From: Kribbella monticola
GTDB lineage: Bacteria; Actinomycetota; Actinomycetes; Propionibacteriales; Kribbellaceae
Reading direction: 5' to 3'
DNA length: 64,000 bases
NCBI RefSeq assembly: GCF_003261635.1
Contig: NZ_QFXK01000022.1
Coordinates: forward strand, 186,001 to 250,000
The translations under genes and the position numbers were made by a program. Below the pieces are notes generated by a model. That model was not told the origin of the DNA. It was given only the letters and a program-made list of their open reading frames with translations, and did not search any database. Below are positions 32,696 through 41,274 of the stretch, in pieces. The stretch's first letter is position 1. Each line of letters begins with the position of its first letter.

Positions 32696-35293
32696 GTGCG
32701 AGCGATACGACGATTCTCCGTCCGCCCTGTCCTGCCCGAGCCGCTGACCGGTCTCGGCACCCTGGTGAACAACCTTCGCTGGGCCTGGCACCCGGAGACA
32801 CAAGATGTCTTCGAGGCTGTCGACCCCCAGCTGTGGCGGTCCACCGGCGGTGACCCGGTCCGGCTCCTCGGTGAGGTCCCGGCGGCCCGGCTCGACGAGC
32901 TGGCGAACGACCATGCCTTCCTGCGCCGGCTCGAGCTGGCGGTGGCCGACCTGACCGGCTACGTGACCGACGACCGGTGGTTCCAGGCCGACGCCGGTAC
33001 GCCGGTCAACTCGGTCGCCTACTTCTCGCCGGAGTTCGGCATCACCCACGTCCTGCCGCAGTACTCCGGTGGTCTCGGCATCCTGGCCGGCGACCACCTG
33101 AAGGCGGCCAGCGACCTCGGCGTGCCGCTGATCGGCGTCGGGCTGATGTACCGGCACGGCTACTTCGTGCAGTCGCTGAACCGCGAGGGCTGGCAGCAGG
33201 AGCGGTACCCGCTGGTGGATCCGGACGGGCTGCCGATCAGCCTGCTCCGCGACGGCGAGGCACCTGCCCTGGTCACCGTCACCCTGCCCGGCGGCCGCGA
33301 ACTGCACGCGCAGATCTGGGTCGCCCAGGTCGGCCGCGTCCCCCTGCTGATGCTCGACTCCGACATCGAGGAGAACGAGACCGCCGAGCGCGAGGTCACC
33401 GACCGGCTGTACGGCGGCACGACCGAGCACCGGCTGCTGCAGGAGCTCCTGCTCGGCGTCGGCGGTGTCCGCGCGGTCCGCGAGTACTGCCGGATCACCG
33501 GCCACGCGGCGCCCGAGGTGTTCCACACCAACGAGGGCCACGCCGGCTTCCTCGGCATCGAGCGCATCCGCGAACTCGCCACCGAGCAGAAGCTCGACTT
33601 CGACACCGCGCTCGAGGTCGCCCGCGGCGGCACCGTGTTCACCACCCACACGCCGGTCCCGGCCGGTATCGACCGGTTCCCGGTCGAGCTGATCCAGCAG
33701 CACTTCTCGCCGGACGTGTTCGGCGACGGCGTCCCGATCGACCGGATCCTCGCGCTCGGCGCCGAGGACTTCGAGAACGGTGACCCGAGCGTCTTCAACA
33801 TGGCGATCATGGGCCTGCGGCTGGCCCAGCGCGCCAACGGCGTCTCCAAGCTGCACGGTGTCGTCAGCCGGGGCATGTTCGCCGGCCTTTGGCCGAGCTT
33901 CGATCCGTCCGACGTGCCGATCACCTCGATCACCAACGGCGTGCACGCGCCGACCTGGGTGGCGCGGGAGATCTCGGCACTGACCTACGCGAACGCCGAT
34001 CAGGGTGACTCCGAGGGCATGTTCGAGGGTCTGGACAAGACCACCGACGCGCAGCTGTGGGAGACGAAGCGGATGCTGCGGCAGCGCTTCATCGACGACA
34101 CCCGCGCCCGCGTCCGCGCGTCCTGGGTGAACCGGGGCGCTTCGGAGGCCGAACTGGGCTGGGTCGACTCGATCCTGGACCCCGACGTCCTGACGATGGG
34201 CTTCGCGCGCCGCGTACCGTCGTACAAGCGGCTCACCTTGATGCTGCGCGATCCGGCCCGGTTGAAGGCGCTGCTGCTGCACCCGACCCGGCCGATCCAG
34301 ATCGTCATCGCCGGCAAGGCGCACCCGGCCGACGAGGGCGGCAAGAAGCTGATCCAGGAGATGGTGCGCTTCGCCGACGACCCCGAGGTCCGGCACCGCA
34401 TCGTGTTCGTGCCCGACTACGACATCGCGCTGGCGCAGCCGATGTACCCGGGCTGCGATGTCTGGCTGAACAACCCGCTGCGTCCCTACGAGGCGTGCGG
34501 TACGTCGGGGATGAAGGCGGCGCTGAACGGTGCGCTCAACCTGTCGATCCGCGACGGCTGGTGGGACGAGTGGTACGACGACGAGTTCGGCTGGGCGATC
34601 CCGTCCGCCGAGGGGATCGAGGACACCGACCGCCGCGACGACCTCGAGGCGCACGCGCTGTACGACCTGATCGAGAAGCAGGTCGCGCCGCGCTTCTACG
34701 ACGGTGACGTCCCGGGCCGCTGGATCGAGATGCTCCGGCACACGATCAAGGAACTCGGCCCGAAGGTGCTCGCGACCCGGATGGTGCGCGACTACGTCGA
34801 GCGCCTGTACGTCCCGGCCGCGCACTCGTCGCGCGAACTCAACTCGACGTACGACGGCGCGCGTGAGCTGGCGGCCTGGAAGAAGCGGGTGCGGGCCGCG
34901 TGGCCGCAGATCCGCGTCGACCACGTGGAGCTGCAGGGGCTCGGCGACGTACCGCAACTCGGTACGACGGTCGGGATCCGCGCCTATGTCACGCTCGGCG
35001 ACCTGACGCCGGCCGACATCGACGTCGAGGCGCTGCACGGCCGGGTGAACTCCGATGACGAGATCACCGATCCGGTCCGCGTGTCGCTGTCGTTGGCCGA
35101 GACGTACGAAGGCAACCGGCACCGGTACGAAGGTGAGCTGAAGCTCGACCGCACCGGCCCGTTCGGCTACACGGTCCGCGTCCTCCCGAAGAACGCCATG
35201 CTCGCCAGCCCCGCCGAGCTGGGTCTGGCCGCCGGCCCCTCGGATCCCGAGGACCCGGAAACCCCGGACCTCCCCGCCGGCTCCGAGTTCTGA
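32696..35293 (+). CDS. glgP: Alpha-glucan (glycogen/maltodextrin) phosphorylase
   Basis: 865 residues from GTG 32696. It releases glucose-1-phosphate from alpha-1,4-glucan ends. The actinobacterial long form is recognisable by the N-terminal DUF3417 region (LTGLGTLVNNLRWAWHPETQ, then PQLWRSTGGDPV). The PLP-lysine region reads ACGTSGMKAALNGALNLS and the glucan-binding part FHTNEGHAGFLGIERI. ATG 32651 in the same frame would add 15 residues. TACGGT lies six bases before the GTG, so the mRNA may be leaderless. It faces glgE over a shared regulatory region and ends at a terminator. Confidence 0.95.
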   Translation: MRAIRRFSVRPVLPEPLTGLGTLVNNLRWAWHPETQDVFEAVDPQLWRSTGGDPVRLLGEVPAARLDELANDHAFLRRLELAVADLTGYVTDDRWFQADAGTPVNSVAYFSPEFGITHVLPQYSGGLGILAGDHLKAASDLGVPLIGVGLMYRHGYFVQSLNREGWQQERYPLVDPDGLPISLLRDGEAPALVTVTLPGGRELHAQIWVAQVGRVPLLMLDSDIEENETAEREVTDRLYGGTTEHRLLQELLLGVGGVRAVREYCRITGHAAPEVFHTNEGHAGFLGIERIRELATEQKLDFDTALEVARGGTVFTTHTPVPAGIDRFPVELIQQHFSPDVFGDGVPIDRILALGAEDFENGDPSVFNMAIMGLRLAQRANGVSKLHGVVSRGMFAGLWPSFDPSDVPITSITNGVHAPTWVAREISALTYANADQGDSEGMFEGLDKTTDAQLWETKRMLRQRFIDDTRARVRASWVNRGASEAELGWVDSILDPDVLTMGFARRVPSYKRLTLMLRDPARLKALLLHPTRPIQIVIAGKAHPADEGGKKLIQEMVRFADDPEVRHRIVFVPDYDIALAQPMYPGCDVWLNNPLRPYEACGTSGMKAALNGALNLSIRDGWWDEWYDDEFGWAIPSAEGIEDTDRRDDLEAHALYDLIEKQVAPRFYDGDVPGRWIEMLRHTIKELGPKVLATRMVRDYVERLYVPAAHSSRELNSTYDGARELAAWKKRVRAAWPQIRVDHVELQGLGDVPQLGTTVGIRAYVTLGDLTPADIDVEALHGRVNSDDEITDPVRVSLSLAETYEGNRHRYEGELKLDRTGPFGYTVRVLPKNAMLASPAELGLAAGPSDPEDPETPDLPAGSEF

Positions 35294-35310
35294 CCACCGC
35301 TCACCCCGCA

Positions 35311-35338
35311 AGCCCCGCCGACCTCACTCGGCGGGGCT
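35311..35338 (+). terminator. Hairpin terminator after glgP
   Basis: An 11-base perfect stem, AGCCCCGCCGA (35311-35321) with TCGGCGGGGCT (35328-35338), starts 17 bases after the glgP stop. Confidence 0.75.
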
Positions 35339-35497
35339 CGCGTCTGTTTGCCGTGCCGAAGGACAGGAGGTAGCCGAGGGCAACTAGTGCAGCTGAGCGC
35401 AGCGGGGCACCCGCGTACGGCGTACAGGCAGTGCACTACCTGTCGGTCGGGACGGGCGCGGCGTGTGGGGCTCAGGGGTTGGGGCAGGATCGGTGGG

Positions 35498-36433
35498 GTG
35501 GAGGCACTCGGGGTTCGGCAGGTTACTGCGGTGGGGTTGGCGGTGGTTGGTGGGGTGGGGCTGGCGGTGCAGGCTCGGCTCAACGGGGGACTGGGGGCCA
35601 GCCTTGGCGACGGTGTCGTCGCGTCGATGATCTCCACCGGCAGCGGGGTCCTCGTGCTGCTCGCGATCGTGCCGGGCTCGAGAGCCGGTCGTCGCGCGTT
35701 GGGGCAGATCCGTGAAGCACTGCGAGTCCGCGGCCTTCGGTGGTGGCAGTGTCTCGGTGGGGTGGCTGGAGCCTTGTACGTCGTGAGCCAAGGCGTCAGT
35801 GTCAGCGCTCTCGGGGTTGGAGTGTTCACCGTTGCGGTGGTCGGCGGTACGTCGGTGGGCAGTCTGGCCGTTGATCGGGTGGGACTCGGCCCGGGCGGCG
35901 TCCGGGTCATCACGGTGCGCCGGCTGATCGGCGCGGCAGCGGGAGTGAGTGCGGTCGCCGTTGCCGGTCATGATCGCCTCACCGGCAACGGCTCCCCAGC
36001 ATTGCTCGTGCTTCCGCTGGTCGCCGGTCTTGGTCTTGCCCTGCAGTCGGCCCTCAACGGAAGGGTCGGCGCGGTCGCCGGATCGCCCTGGGCCGGTGCG
36101 CTGGTCAACTTCGTCGTGGCCGGTTGCACGCTCTGCATCGCCTTGCCGATCGAGTTCCTGATCCGCGGCAAGACACCGGGCGTACTCCCGGCAGAGCCGT
36201 GGCTGTACTGCGGCGGCTTCGTCGGCGTCGGCGTGATCGCCATCGCGACCTCGGTCGTCCGCACCCTCGGCGTACTCGTCTTCGGCCTGACCAGCATCGC
36301 GGGTCAACTCCTCGGCGCCGTACTGCTCGACGCACTCGGCTCGCACCGGCCGCCGCCGGCGACGTGGATCGCGATCGCGCTCACCCTCGGCGCGGTCGCG
36401 ATCACGATGATCAGACCGTCGCGCGCGTCCTGA
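35498..36433 (+). CDS. DMT-family (DUF606/YdcZ-like) membrane transporter
   Basis: 311 residues from GTG 35498, the first in-frame start next to a G-rich site; longer frames upstream are low-complexity. It contains about ten hydrophobic segments arranged as two similar halves, each opening with a conserved Gln-Asn/Arg-Leu-Asn-Gly motif (AVQARLNGGLGASLGDG; ALQSALNGRVGAVAGSPW). That internal repeat is diagnostic of the DUF606 branch of drug/metabolite transporters. The substrate is unknown. The 3' end overlaps the convergent transglutaminase gene by 23 bases. Confidence 0.85.
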   Translation: MEALGVRQVTAVGLAVVGGVGLAVQARLNGGLGASLGDGVVASMISTGSGVLVLLAIVPGSRAGRRALGQIREALRVRGLRWWQCLGGVAGALYVVSQGVSVSALGVGVFTVAVVGGTSVGSLAVDRVGLGPGGVRVITVRRLIGAAAGVSAVAVAGHDRLTGNGSPALLVLPLVAGLGLALQSALNGRVGAVAGSPWAGALVNFVVAGCTLCIALPIEFLIRGKTPGVLPAEPWLYCGGFVGVGVIAIATSVVRTLGVLVFGLTSIAGQLLGAVLLDALGSHRPPPATWIAIALTLGAVAITMIRPSRAS

Positions 36434-37307
36434 GATCGACGGTGACCGGCGGATGCCCGGCCGGCGACAGTTGCAGGACCTGATCGCCCGGGTGCAGCCG
36501 CGGGTCCTCCGCGTACCGAGCAGCCAGTACTGCGGTCGCCTCCGCATCTCCGTTGTCAGAGGCAACCAATAGGGTGGCGATCTCGTCGGACAGTTCGAGG
36601 TCGGCGTCGTCGAGCGAGCCCGACTGGGCGCCCCACGCGTCCCACAGCAGCAGCTCGTCGCCCTGCAGATGGGACAGCTGGAAGAACACGTAATTGCGGA
36701 TGAACCAGCCACCGCGGATCGGCATCCCCGGATCGACCCCGAAGTCGTCGCCGTCCAGCGCACCCGAACGGTAGCCCAGCCAGACCTCGGCCGCCGAGCG
36801 GAACCAGCCCGGCTCCATGTCCTGCGGGTCGAACTTCCAGTGCGGGTCCGGGCCGAGCTGCGAGTCGACCATCACCCACCGATCACCGTTCCAGTACTCC
36901 GCGACGACGTGATCGGGATTGAAGCCCTCGGCGAAGTACGACGCGAAACCGACCCGGCTGCGGGCCGGGATCCCCTTGTGGCGAAGGGCGGAGACCGTCA
37001 GCAAGGTGTAGTCGCGGCAGCACCCGACGATCCGGTCGACGGGCTCCCGCGGTACGGCGAGCGCCGTACCGTTGCGTTTCTGGTCGGTCGCCAGCATCGC
37101 GGAAACCCAGCGATGGTTGATCTCCTCGTACCGGTCGCCGGTGAACTCGATGCCGCCGCCGCGGTAATGGATCACCAGGTTGCGGATGACCTCGGTCAGG
37201 CCGGGGATGTCGGCGGGGACCGCGTCGAAGAGTTCGGCGTACTCGCCCGGATCGCTGTAGCGGGTCTGGGTGGCGTAGTCGGCGGGAGTCGGTGGGGGAG
37301 TCGTCAT
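36411..37307 (-). CDS. Transglutaminase-like domain protein
   Basis: 298 residues from ATG 37307; the long upstream frame is a shadow of the MerR gene. The papain-like transglutaminase core is visible with the catalytic cysteine in GCCRDYTLLTVSALRHKG, histidine in FNPDHVVAEYWNG and aspartate in WVMVDSQLG. Bacterial members are usually cysteine proteases or peptidases, or form isopeptide bonds. There is no signal peptide, so it is probably cytoplasmic. The start overlaps the stop of the MerR-family regulator (ATGA), so the pair is cotranscribed. The regulator probably controls this enzyme, but the inducer is unknown. Confidence 0.85.
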   Translation of the reverse strand: MTTPPPTPADYATQTRYSDPGEYAELFDAVPADIPGLTEVIRNLVIHYRGGGIEFTGDRYEEINHRWVSAMLATDQKRNGTALAVPREPVDRIVGCCRDYTLLTVSALRHKGIPARSRVGFASYFAEGFNPDHVVAEYWNGDRWVMVDSQLGPDPHWKFDPQDMEPGWFRSAAEVWLGYRSGALDGDDFGVDPGMPIRGGWFIRNYVFFQLSHLQGDELLLWDAWGAQSGSLDDADLELSDEIATLLVASDNGDAEATAVLAARYAEDPRLHPGDQVLQLSPAGHPPVTVDLRTRATV

Positions 37308-38152
37308 TTCCGTGGTCCTTCGATCGGTTGAGCGATGTCGACGGCCAGGTCCGGGCCCGCAGCCGCCGGGAAGTTCGGGTGGTAGATCTCGCGTACCGCG
37401 CCGGTCGTCGGTACGCCGGCTCGCCGCACCCAGTCGCTGAGGAGGTCGTAGGCGAGCATGATCCGCGGGTACGCGCACTCGTCCTTGGTGAGCGTGCAAT
37501 AGGCCTCGGTGTGCGCGGGTTCGACCCGGATCGCGATCGGCCCGGCCGGGTCGACCAGCCCGCTGAACGGGATGCACACCTCGACGGGTGCCTCGCCTTC
37601 CGGCGTGACCGCGCCGTGGAAGATCACCCACGAGCCGGCAGTCAGCACGGCACCGGCCTGGGCCAGGTGCGCGCGGATCTGCATCGCCGAGGAGATGATC
37701 ACCCCGACCAGCAACTGCTGGTCGGTGTCGGTCCGGATCGTGGCGATCTTGGTCTCCGGGACCTCCCGGGTCAGGACGGGCCGCGGCGCCAGGCCGGGAC
37801 TCGACGGCCGGATCAGCCGGTCGCGCAGATACTCCAGCGTCGCCTTGCGGGCCTCGTTCGTGGCCTGCTCGGCGGCCCACCAGCGGTCGAGCCGGATCAG
37901 GCCTTCCTCGTCGGTGCCGGCCAGGATCTCGGTGATCGTCGCGAGCGGTACGTCGAGTTGGCGCAGCACGCTGATCCGGCGGGCCCGCTCGAGCTGGGTC
38001 ACCGAGTAGAACCGGAACCCGTTGGCCGGGTCGACCCTGGCCGGGGCGAGCAGTCCCGACACGTCGTACAGGCGCAGTGCCTTGTGGGAGAGCCCGGCCC
38101 GGCGGCCGAACTCGCTGATCGTCAGCTCGTCGTCGAGATCCCGGGCAGCCAT
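37304..38152 (-). CDS. MerR-family transcriptional regulator with GyrI-like ligand domain
   Basis: 282 residues. The N-terminal MerR winged helix (LTISEFGRRAGLSHKALRLY, then GLLAPARVDPANGFRFYS) is followed by a coiled dimerisation helix and a C-terminal SOUL/GyrI-like barrel (about 125-275). The layout matches BmrR/TipA-like multidrug sensors. A MerR protein would twist a promoter with a 19-base spacer; no such promoter was identified nearby. It overlaps the downstream transglutaminase gene in ATGA and is divergent from the PadR gene 113 bases away. Confidence 0.88.
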   Translation of the reverse strand: MAARDLDDELTISEFGRRAGLSHKALRLYDVSGLLAPARVDPANGFRFYSVTQLERARRISVLRQLDVPLATITEILAGTDEEGLIRLDRWWAAEQATNEARKATLEYLRDRLIRPSSPGLAPRPVLTREVPETKIATIRTDTDQQLLVGVIISSAMQIRAHLAQAGAVLTAGSWVIFHGAVTPEGEAPVEVCIPFSGLVDPAGPIAIRVEPAHTEAYCTLTKDECAYPRIMLAYDLLSDWVRRAGVPTTGAVREIYHPNFPAAAGPDLAVDIAQPIEGPRK

Positions 38153-38205
38153 GGACGCCAGTGAACACCCTGCCCCAGGGGCAGAGGGAAGTTTTTCCGC
38201 GCGGC

Positions 38206-38234
38206 TTGCGTTAGTGACGGTAGCGATATATCGT
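38206..38234 (+). promoter_or_regulatory. padR promoter with palindrome over the -10 box
   Basis: TTGCGT (38206-38211), 17 bases, then TATCGT (38229-38234). The perfect palindrome CGATATATCG (38224-38233) overlaps the -10 hexamer, and a second palindrome covers the ribosome-binding site downstream. The arrangement suits self-repression by the PadR protein. Confidence 0.55.
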
Positions 38235-38248
38235 TAGTGTCATCAACA

Positions 38249-38264
38249 ATATCTTGGAGGATAT
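38249..38264 (+). promoter_or_regulatory. ATATC-N6-GATAT inverted repeat covering the padR ribosome-binding site
   Basis: ATATC (38249-38253) and GATAT (38260-38264) flank TTGGAG, so the Shine-Dalgarno GGAGG (38256-38260) lies within the repeat. It resembles the half-site of the upstream CGATATATCG palindrome, 25 bases away start to start. PadR binding or an RNA hairpin here would block expression. Confidence 0.45.
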
Positions 38265-38265
38265 G

Positions 38266-38931
38266 ATGAACACCCCAGACGAACTCAGAGGCCGCGGACG
38301 CGGTCATCGTCACCCCCGCCGCGGTGGACCGCGGATGGGCGAAGAAGGCGCCCCGATGCACCGCGGACGCGGTGAGCGAGGCGAGCGCGGCTCCGGCCGC
38401 AGCGAGCGCGGAGAACGCGGAGAACGCAGCGAGCGTGGCTACGGGCGCGGGCCTCGTCGGGGCCCGGGCCGTGGCCGGGCTCCGCGCGGTGATGTCCGAT
38501 CGGCCGTGCTGATGCTGCTCGCCGAGGAGCCGATGCACGGCTACCAGTTGATGCAGGCCATCGCCGACCGCAGCGGCGGGCGCTGGACCCCCAGCCCCGG
38601 CGCGATCTACCCGACCATCAACCAACTGGAAGACGAGGGCCTGGTCACCGTGACCGCGGAAGCCGGCCGCAAGCTCGTCACCCTGACCGACGCCGGACGC
38701 GAGTACGTCGAAGGTCGTCGCGAGACGTCCGTCGACCCGTTCGCCGGCTTCGCGAGCACCGAGCCCGCCACTGATCTGCGAGGACTGCTCGAGGAGTTGC
38801 ACTCGGCAACGCGGCAGGTCGGCCGAAGGGGCTCGGAAGAGCAGCGCGCGGCGGCCGCCAAGATCCTGGCCGAAGCCCGGCGCTCGCTCTATCTGCTGCT
38901 GGCCGACGGCCCGCAGAGTCCCGAAGCCTGA
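38266..38931 (+). CDS. PadR-family transcriptional regulator with Arg/Gly-rich N-terminal tail
   Basis: 221 residues from ATG 38266, five bases after GGAGG. Residues about 1-75 are an unusual Arg/Gly/Glu-rich stretch with RGERGERG and SERGERGERSERG repeats. The PadR winged helix follows (VRSAVLMLLAEEPMHGYQLM, SPGAIYPTINQLEDEGLVTV) and a C-terminal dimerisation helix region (about 165-221). PadR proteins repress detoxification or multidrug genes and usually themselves. The basic disordered tail is absent from typical PadR proteins and may add non-specific nucleic-acid binding. Two palindromes in the promoter and leader suggest autoregulation. It is divergent from the MerR gene. Confidence 0.88.
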   Translation: MNTPDELRGRGRGHRHPRRGGPRMGEEGAPMHRGRGERGERGSGRSERGERGERSERGYGRGPRRGPGRGRAPRGDVRSAVLMLLAEEPMHGYQLMQAIADRSGGRWTPSPGAIYPTINQLEDEGLVTVTAEAGRKLVTLTDAGREYVEGRRETSVDPFAGFASTEPATDLRGLLEELHSATRQVGRRGSEEQRAAAAKILAEARRSLYLLLADGPQSPEA

Positions 38932-39008
38932 GACCTGAGTCACGCAGGGAACGTTTCGGTCGAACGGCTCCTCTTCCCCGATGTCCACACATCTGAGGAG
39001 GGGTCGGG

Positions 39009-40310
39009 ATGGAGTCTCGAAAAGTCGCCGCAGGCGCACACGTCCTGCTGGCGGCAGTGCACCTCTACTGGGCGACGGGCGCAAGCTGGCCCGCGTCCGA
39101 CGAGCGATCACTGTCCCGAGCGGTCCTCGGCGGTGAAGCGTCGTTCGCTCCTCAAGTGGTGCTGCCACTGGCAGCGCTGCACCTGCTGCTAGCGACGGCT
39201 GTACTCCGGTCCGCCCGGTCCGCACTCGCCAGAGCAGTAGTAGCCGGCCTCGCCGCAGGCCTGACCGCCCGAGCCACTCTCGGCCTGGTCTGGACCTTCA
39301 CCGGCACCGGTACTGCGTTCTTCTGGCTCAACCTGTTTCTCTACACCCCAGCCTGTGTGGCACTCCTGGTGATAGACGTCAGGCTGCTGCAGGCCAAGTG
39401 GCTCAAGCGATTGGTCATTCCACTGCCCGTCTTCGGCGTAGTACTGATCAGCTTGCTGGCCTACACCTATCAACCGACGGCCCAGCCGAGTCCGGAGCCG
39501 TCCAGCGACTCCCGGTACGTCGATACGCCCGTGGCGAGGTTCCACTACTTGCAGCGCGGCAGTGGCGCACCCGTGGTGCTCCTGTCACCAGGTGCGTCAC
39601 CGGCATCGGCCTGGCAGCCCGAACTCGACGCATTGTCGAAGACCCATGCCGTGTACGTCGTGGACCTCCCTGGCCAAGGAGAGACCCGGCTGCACGGCAA
39701 GGGCTTCGCCTTCGACCTGGACGCGATGACCGGAGCACTGGACCAGTTCCTGGACCAGCTGCACCTCCAGCAGGTCGTTCTGGGCGGCAACTCCTGGAGC
39801 GGCGGCTGGGGACTCGCCTACGCACAGCGGCATCCCGAGCGCGCTTCCAAGCTGCTCCTGCTCGCGCCGTCCGGGCTGGACGAGCCCGACCCGGCGAGCT
39901 GGGAGATCCTCAAGCTGCCACTCGCCGGCGAACTGCTCGCGAAGCTTGGGGCGAGTAGGTCAGCCGTCCAGACCGCTGTCCGGGATCTCTTTGTCCATAA
40001 GGAACTGGTGACTCCAGCACTTGTCGACAAGATGTGGGTTCCGGGGACGTATCGTGACAACGTCCGGGCGATGTACGCGCTCGAACGCGGTCTCGACTGG
40101 CGCGTCACCCAGGCGGCGCTGCCGTCGACGGAACAACCGGTCCTGATCGTCTGGGGTGAGGAGGACACCGTGCTGCCGGTCGCGCAAGCGGCTCGCTTCG
40201 GCAATTTGTTGCCGCACGCAACTGTGCACACGTTGGCAGGGTGCGGCCATGCGCTCACCCTGGACTGCGCCGACCGGGTCACGCGGTTGCTGGAAGAGTT
40301 CGTGGAGTGA
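39009..40310 (+). CDS. DUF3995-like membrane domain fused to alpha/beta hydrolase
   Basis: 433 residues from ATG 39009 after AGGAGGGG. The first 155 or so residues carry four membrane helices and the HLYWATGASWP motif typical of DUF3995 proteins. After a Pro/Ser linker, an alpha/beta-hydrolase domain (about 170-433) faces one side of the membrane. It has VVLLSPGASPASAW, a nucleophile elbow VVLGGNSWSGGWG, an acid region VLIVWGEEDTVLP and a catalytic His in LAGCGHALTLDC. It would hydrolyse esters, lactones or epoxides; the substrate is unknown. Its stop overlaps the start of a sigma factor gene (GTGA), so enzyme and sigma factor are cotranslated. Confidence 0.85.
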   Translation: MESRKVAAGAHVLLAAVHLYWATGASWPASDERSLSRAVLGGEASFAPQVVLPLAALHLLLATAVLRSARSALARAVVAGLAAGLTARATLGLVWTFTGTGTAFFWLNLFLYTPACVALLVIDVRLLQAKWLKRLVIPLPVFGVVLISLLAYTYQPTAQPSPEPSSDSRYVDTPVARFHYLQRGSGAPVVLLSPGASPASAWQPELDALSKTHAVYVVDLPGQGETRLHGKGFAFDLDAMTGALDQFLDQLHLQQVVLGGNSWSGGWGLAYAQRHPERASKLLLLAPSGLDEPDPASWEILKLPLAGELLAKLGASRSAVQTAVRDLFVHKELVTPALVDKMWVPGTYRDNVRAMYALERGLDWRVTQAALPSTEQPVLIVWGEEDTVLPVAQAARFGNLLPHATVHTLAGCGHALTLDCADRVTRLLEEFVE

Positions 40311-40804
40311 TCGACGATCCGGAGCGGCTCGTGCGCGCGGCGCAGGGTGGAGACACGCTCGCGATGAACGACCTGCTCGACCAGCTCACGCCGTACGTCG
40401 GGCGCATCTGCGGGCCGATTGCCTTGGGCAACGGACCGGACGCGACCCAGGAGGCGCTCGTGGCGGTGTTCAGATCACTGCGCACCTTGAAGGAGCCGGC
40501 CGCGCTGTTCGGTTGGGTCCGGGCGATCGCGGTGCGCGAAGCGGTCCGGGTGGCACGGCGGGAGGGGCGGCAGGTTGTCGCCGAGCTCGCCGAGTTGCCC
40601 GCCCGCGGCGATCCGCAGTTGGCGATCGACGTACAGGACACCTTGGCGAGGTTATCGCCCGAACACCGTGCCCTGCTGGTACTGCGCGACCTGGAAGGAC
40701 TCGACGAGGCGGCGGCCGCGGAGCTCCTCGCAGTACCGGCAGGGACGGCGAAATCCCGCCTTCATCGCGCCCGAGCAAGCTTCCGAAAGGCCTGGACCTC
40801 ATGA
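40307..40804 (+). CDS. ECF-type RNA polymerase sigma factor
   Basis: 165 residues from GTG 40307, which overlaps the hydrolase stop. Sigma region 2 (MNDLLDQLTPYVGRICGPIA, ATQEALVAVFRSL) and region 4 (LSPEHRALLVLRDLEGLDEA, VPAGTAKSRLHRARASF) are both present at normal length. No anti-sigma gene is adjacent. Control may instead come from the membrane hydrolase before it or the SRPBCC-like protein after it, whose ATG overlaps its stop (ATGA). That partnership is inferred only from the gene order. Confidence 0.88.
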   Translation: MIDDPERLVRAAQGGDTLAMNDLLDQLTPYVGRICGPIALGNGPDATQEALVAVFRSLRTLKEPAALFGWVRAIAVREAVRVARREGRQVVAELAELPARGDPQLAIDVQDTLARLSPEHRALLVLRDLEGLDEAAAAELLAVPAGTAKSRLHRARASFRKAWTS

Positions 40805-41274
40805 CCGCCAACTGGCCGCAAGTAGAACTCGATGCCGTCCGCCGGCTCCGCGCGCTCGCTGCCGGGATTCCGGGTGCCGTCGTCACCGAGCGAGTCTTCG
40901 ATCGTCCGCTTCCGGTCGTGTGGGAGTTGATGTGGGACGACGGCCGAAGCTTCGCCGAGATCCAGCCCGACATGCACGCGATCACCGACCTGACCGTCGA
41001 CGGCGACCGCGTCAGTTTGCACGCCCGTAGCCGCTACGGTTTCCGGGCCCACCTGCAAGGGACCGTCCGTCCTGGTTGGTGCTGGCTGCAGAGCCGCTTC
41101 CTGCTGATCGGGATGGCGGCGGCCGAGGAACCGGGCGGCCGCACCCGCGTCGCGCTGACCGGGGGAGTCCGCATCCCTGCTCGCGCAGCGCTCGTGCCCA
41201 TCGGCGTACGACGAGAGAGCACCAAGTCGCTCGATCGCCTTCAGGAGCTAGTACTGCGCGACAGTGCTGGGTAG
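40801..41274 (+). CDS. SRPBCC/START-like ligand-binding protein
   Basis: 157 residues from ATG 40801, overlapping the sigma factor stop. The predicted beta-alpha-beta helix-grip fold reads from VVTERVFDRPLPVVWELMWD through the strands SLHARSRYGFRAHLQG and RTRVALTGGVRIP to a long C-terminal helix ending LQELVLRD. Such proteins bind hydrophobic ligands in a cavity or catalyse cyclisations. The family match is by pattern only and no catalytic residue can be named. It is last of the hydrolase-sigma-SRPBCC operon. The 3' end overlaps the convergent SGNH hydrolase by 27 bases. Confidence 0.65.
   Translation: MTANWPQVELDAVRRLRALAAGIPGAVVTERVFDRPLPVVWELMWDDGRSFAEIQPDMHAITDLTVDGDRVSLHARSRYGFRAHLQGTVRPGWCWLQSRFLLIGMAAAEEPGGRTRVALTGGVRIPARAALVPIGVRRESTKSLDRLQELVLRDSAG

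Noticed and set aside
32543..35311. A 922-codon open frame opposite glgP
   Set aside because: It is antisense to a clear phosphorylase and has only biased composition.
38281..38490. CGCGGACGCGG-like repeats resembling a regulatory repeat array
   Set aside because: They are codons of the Arg/Gly/Glu-rich tail of the PadR protein in the correct frame.
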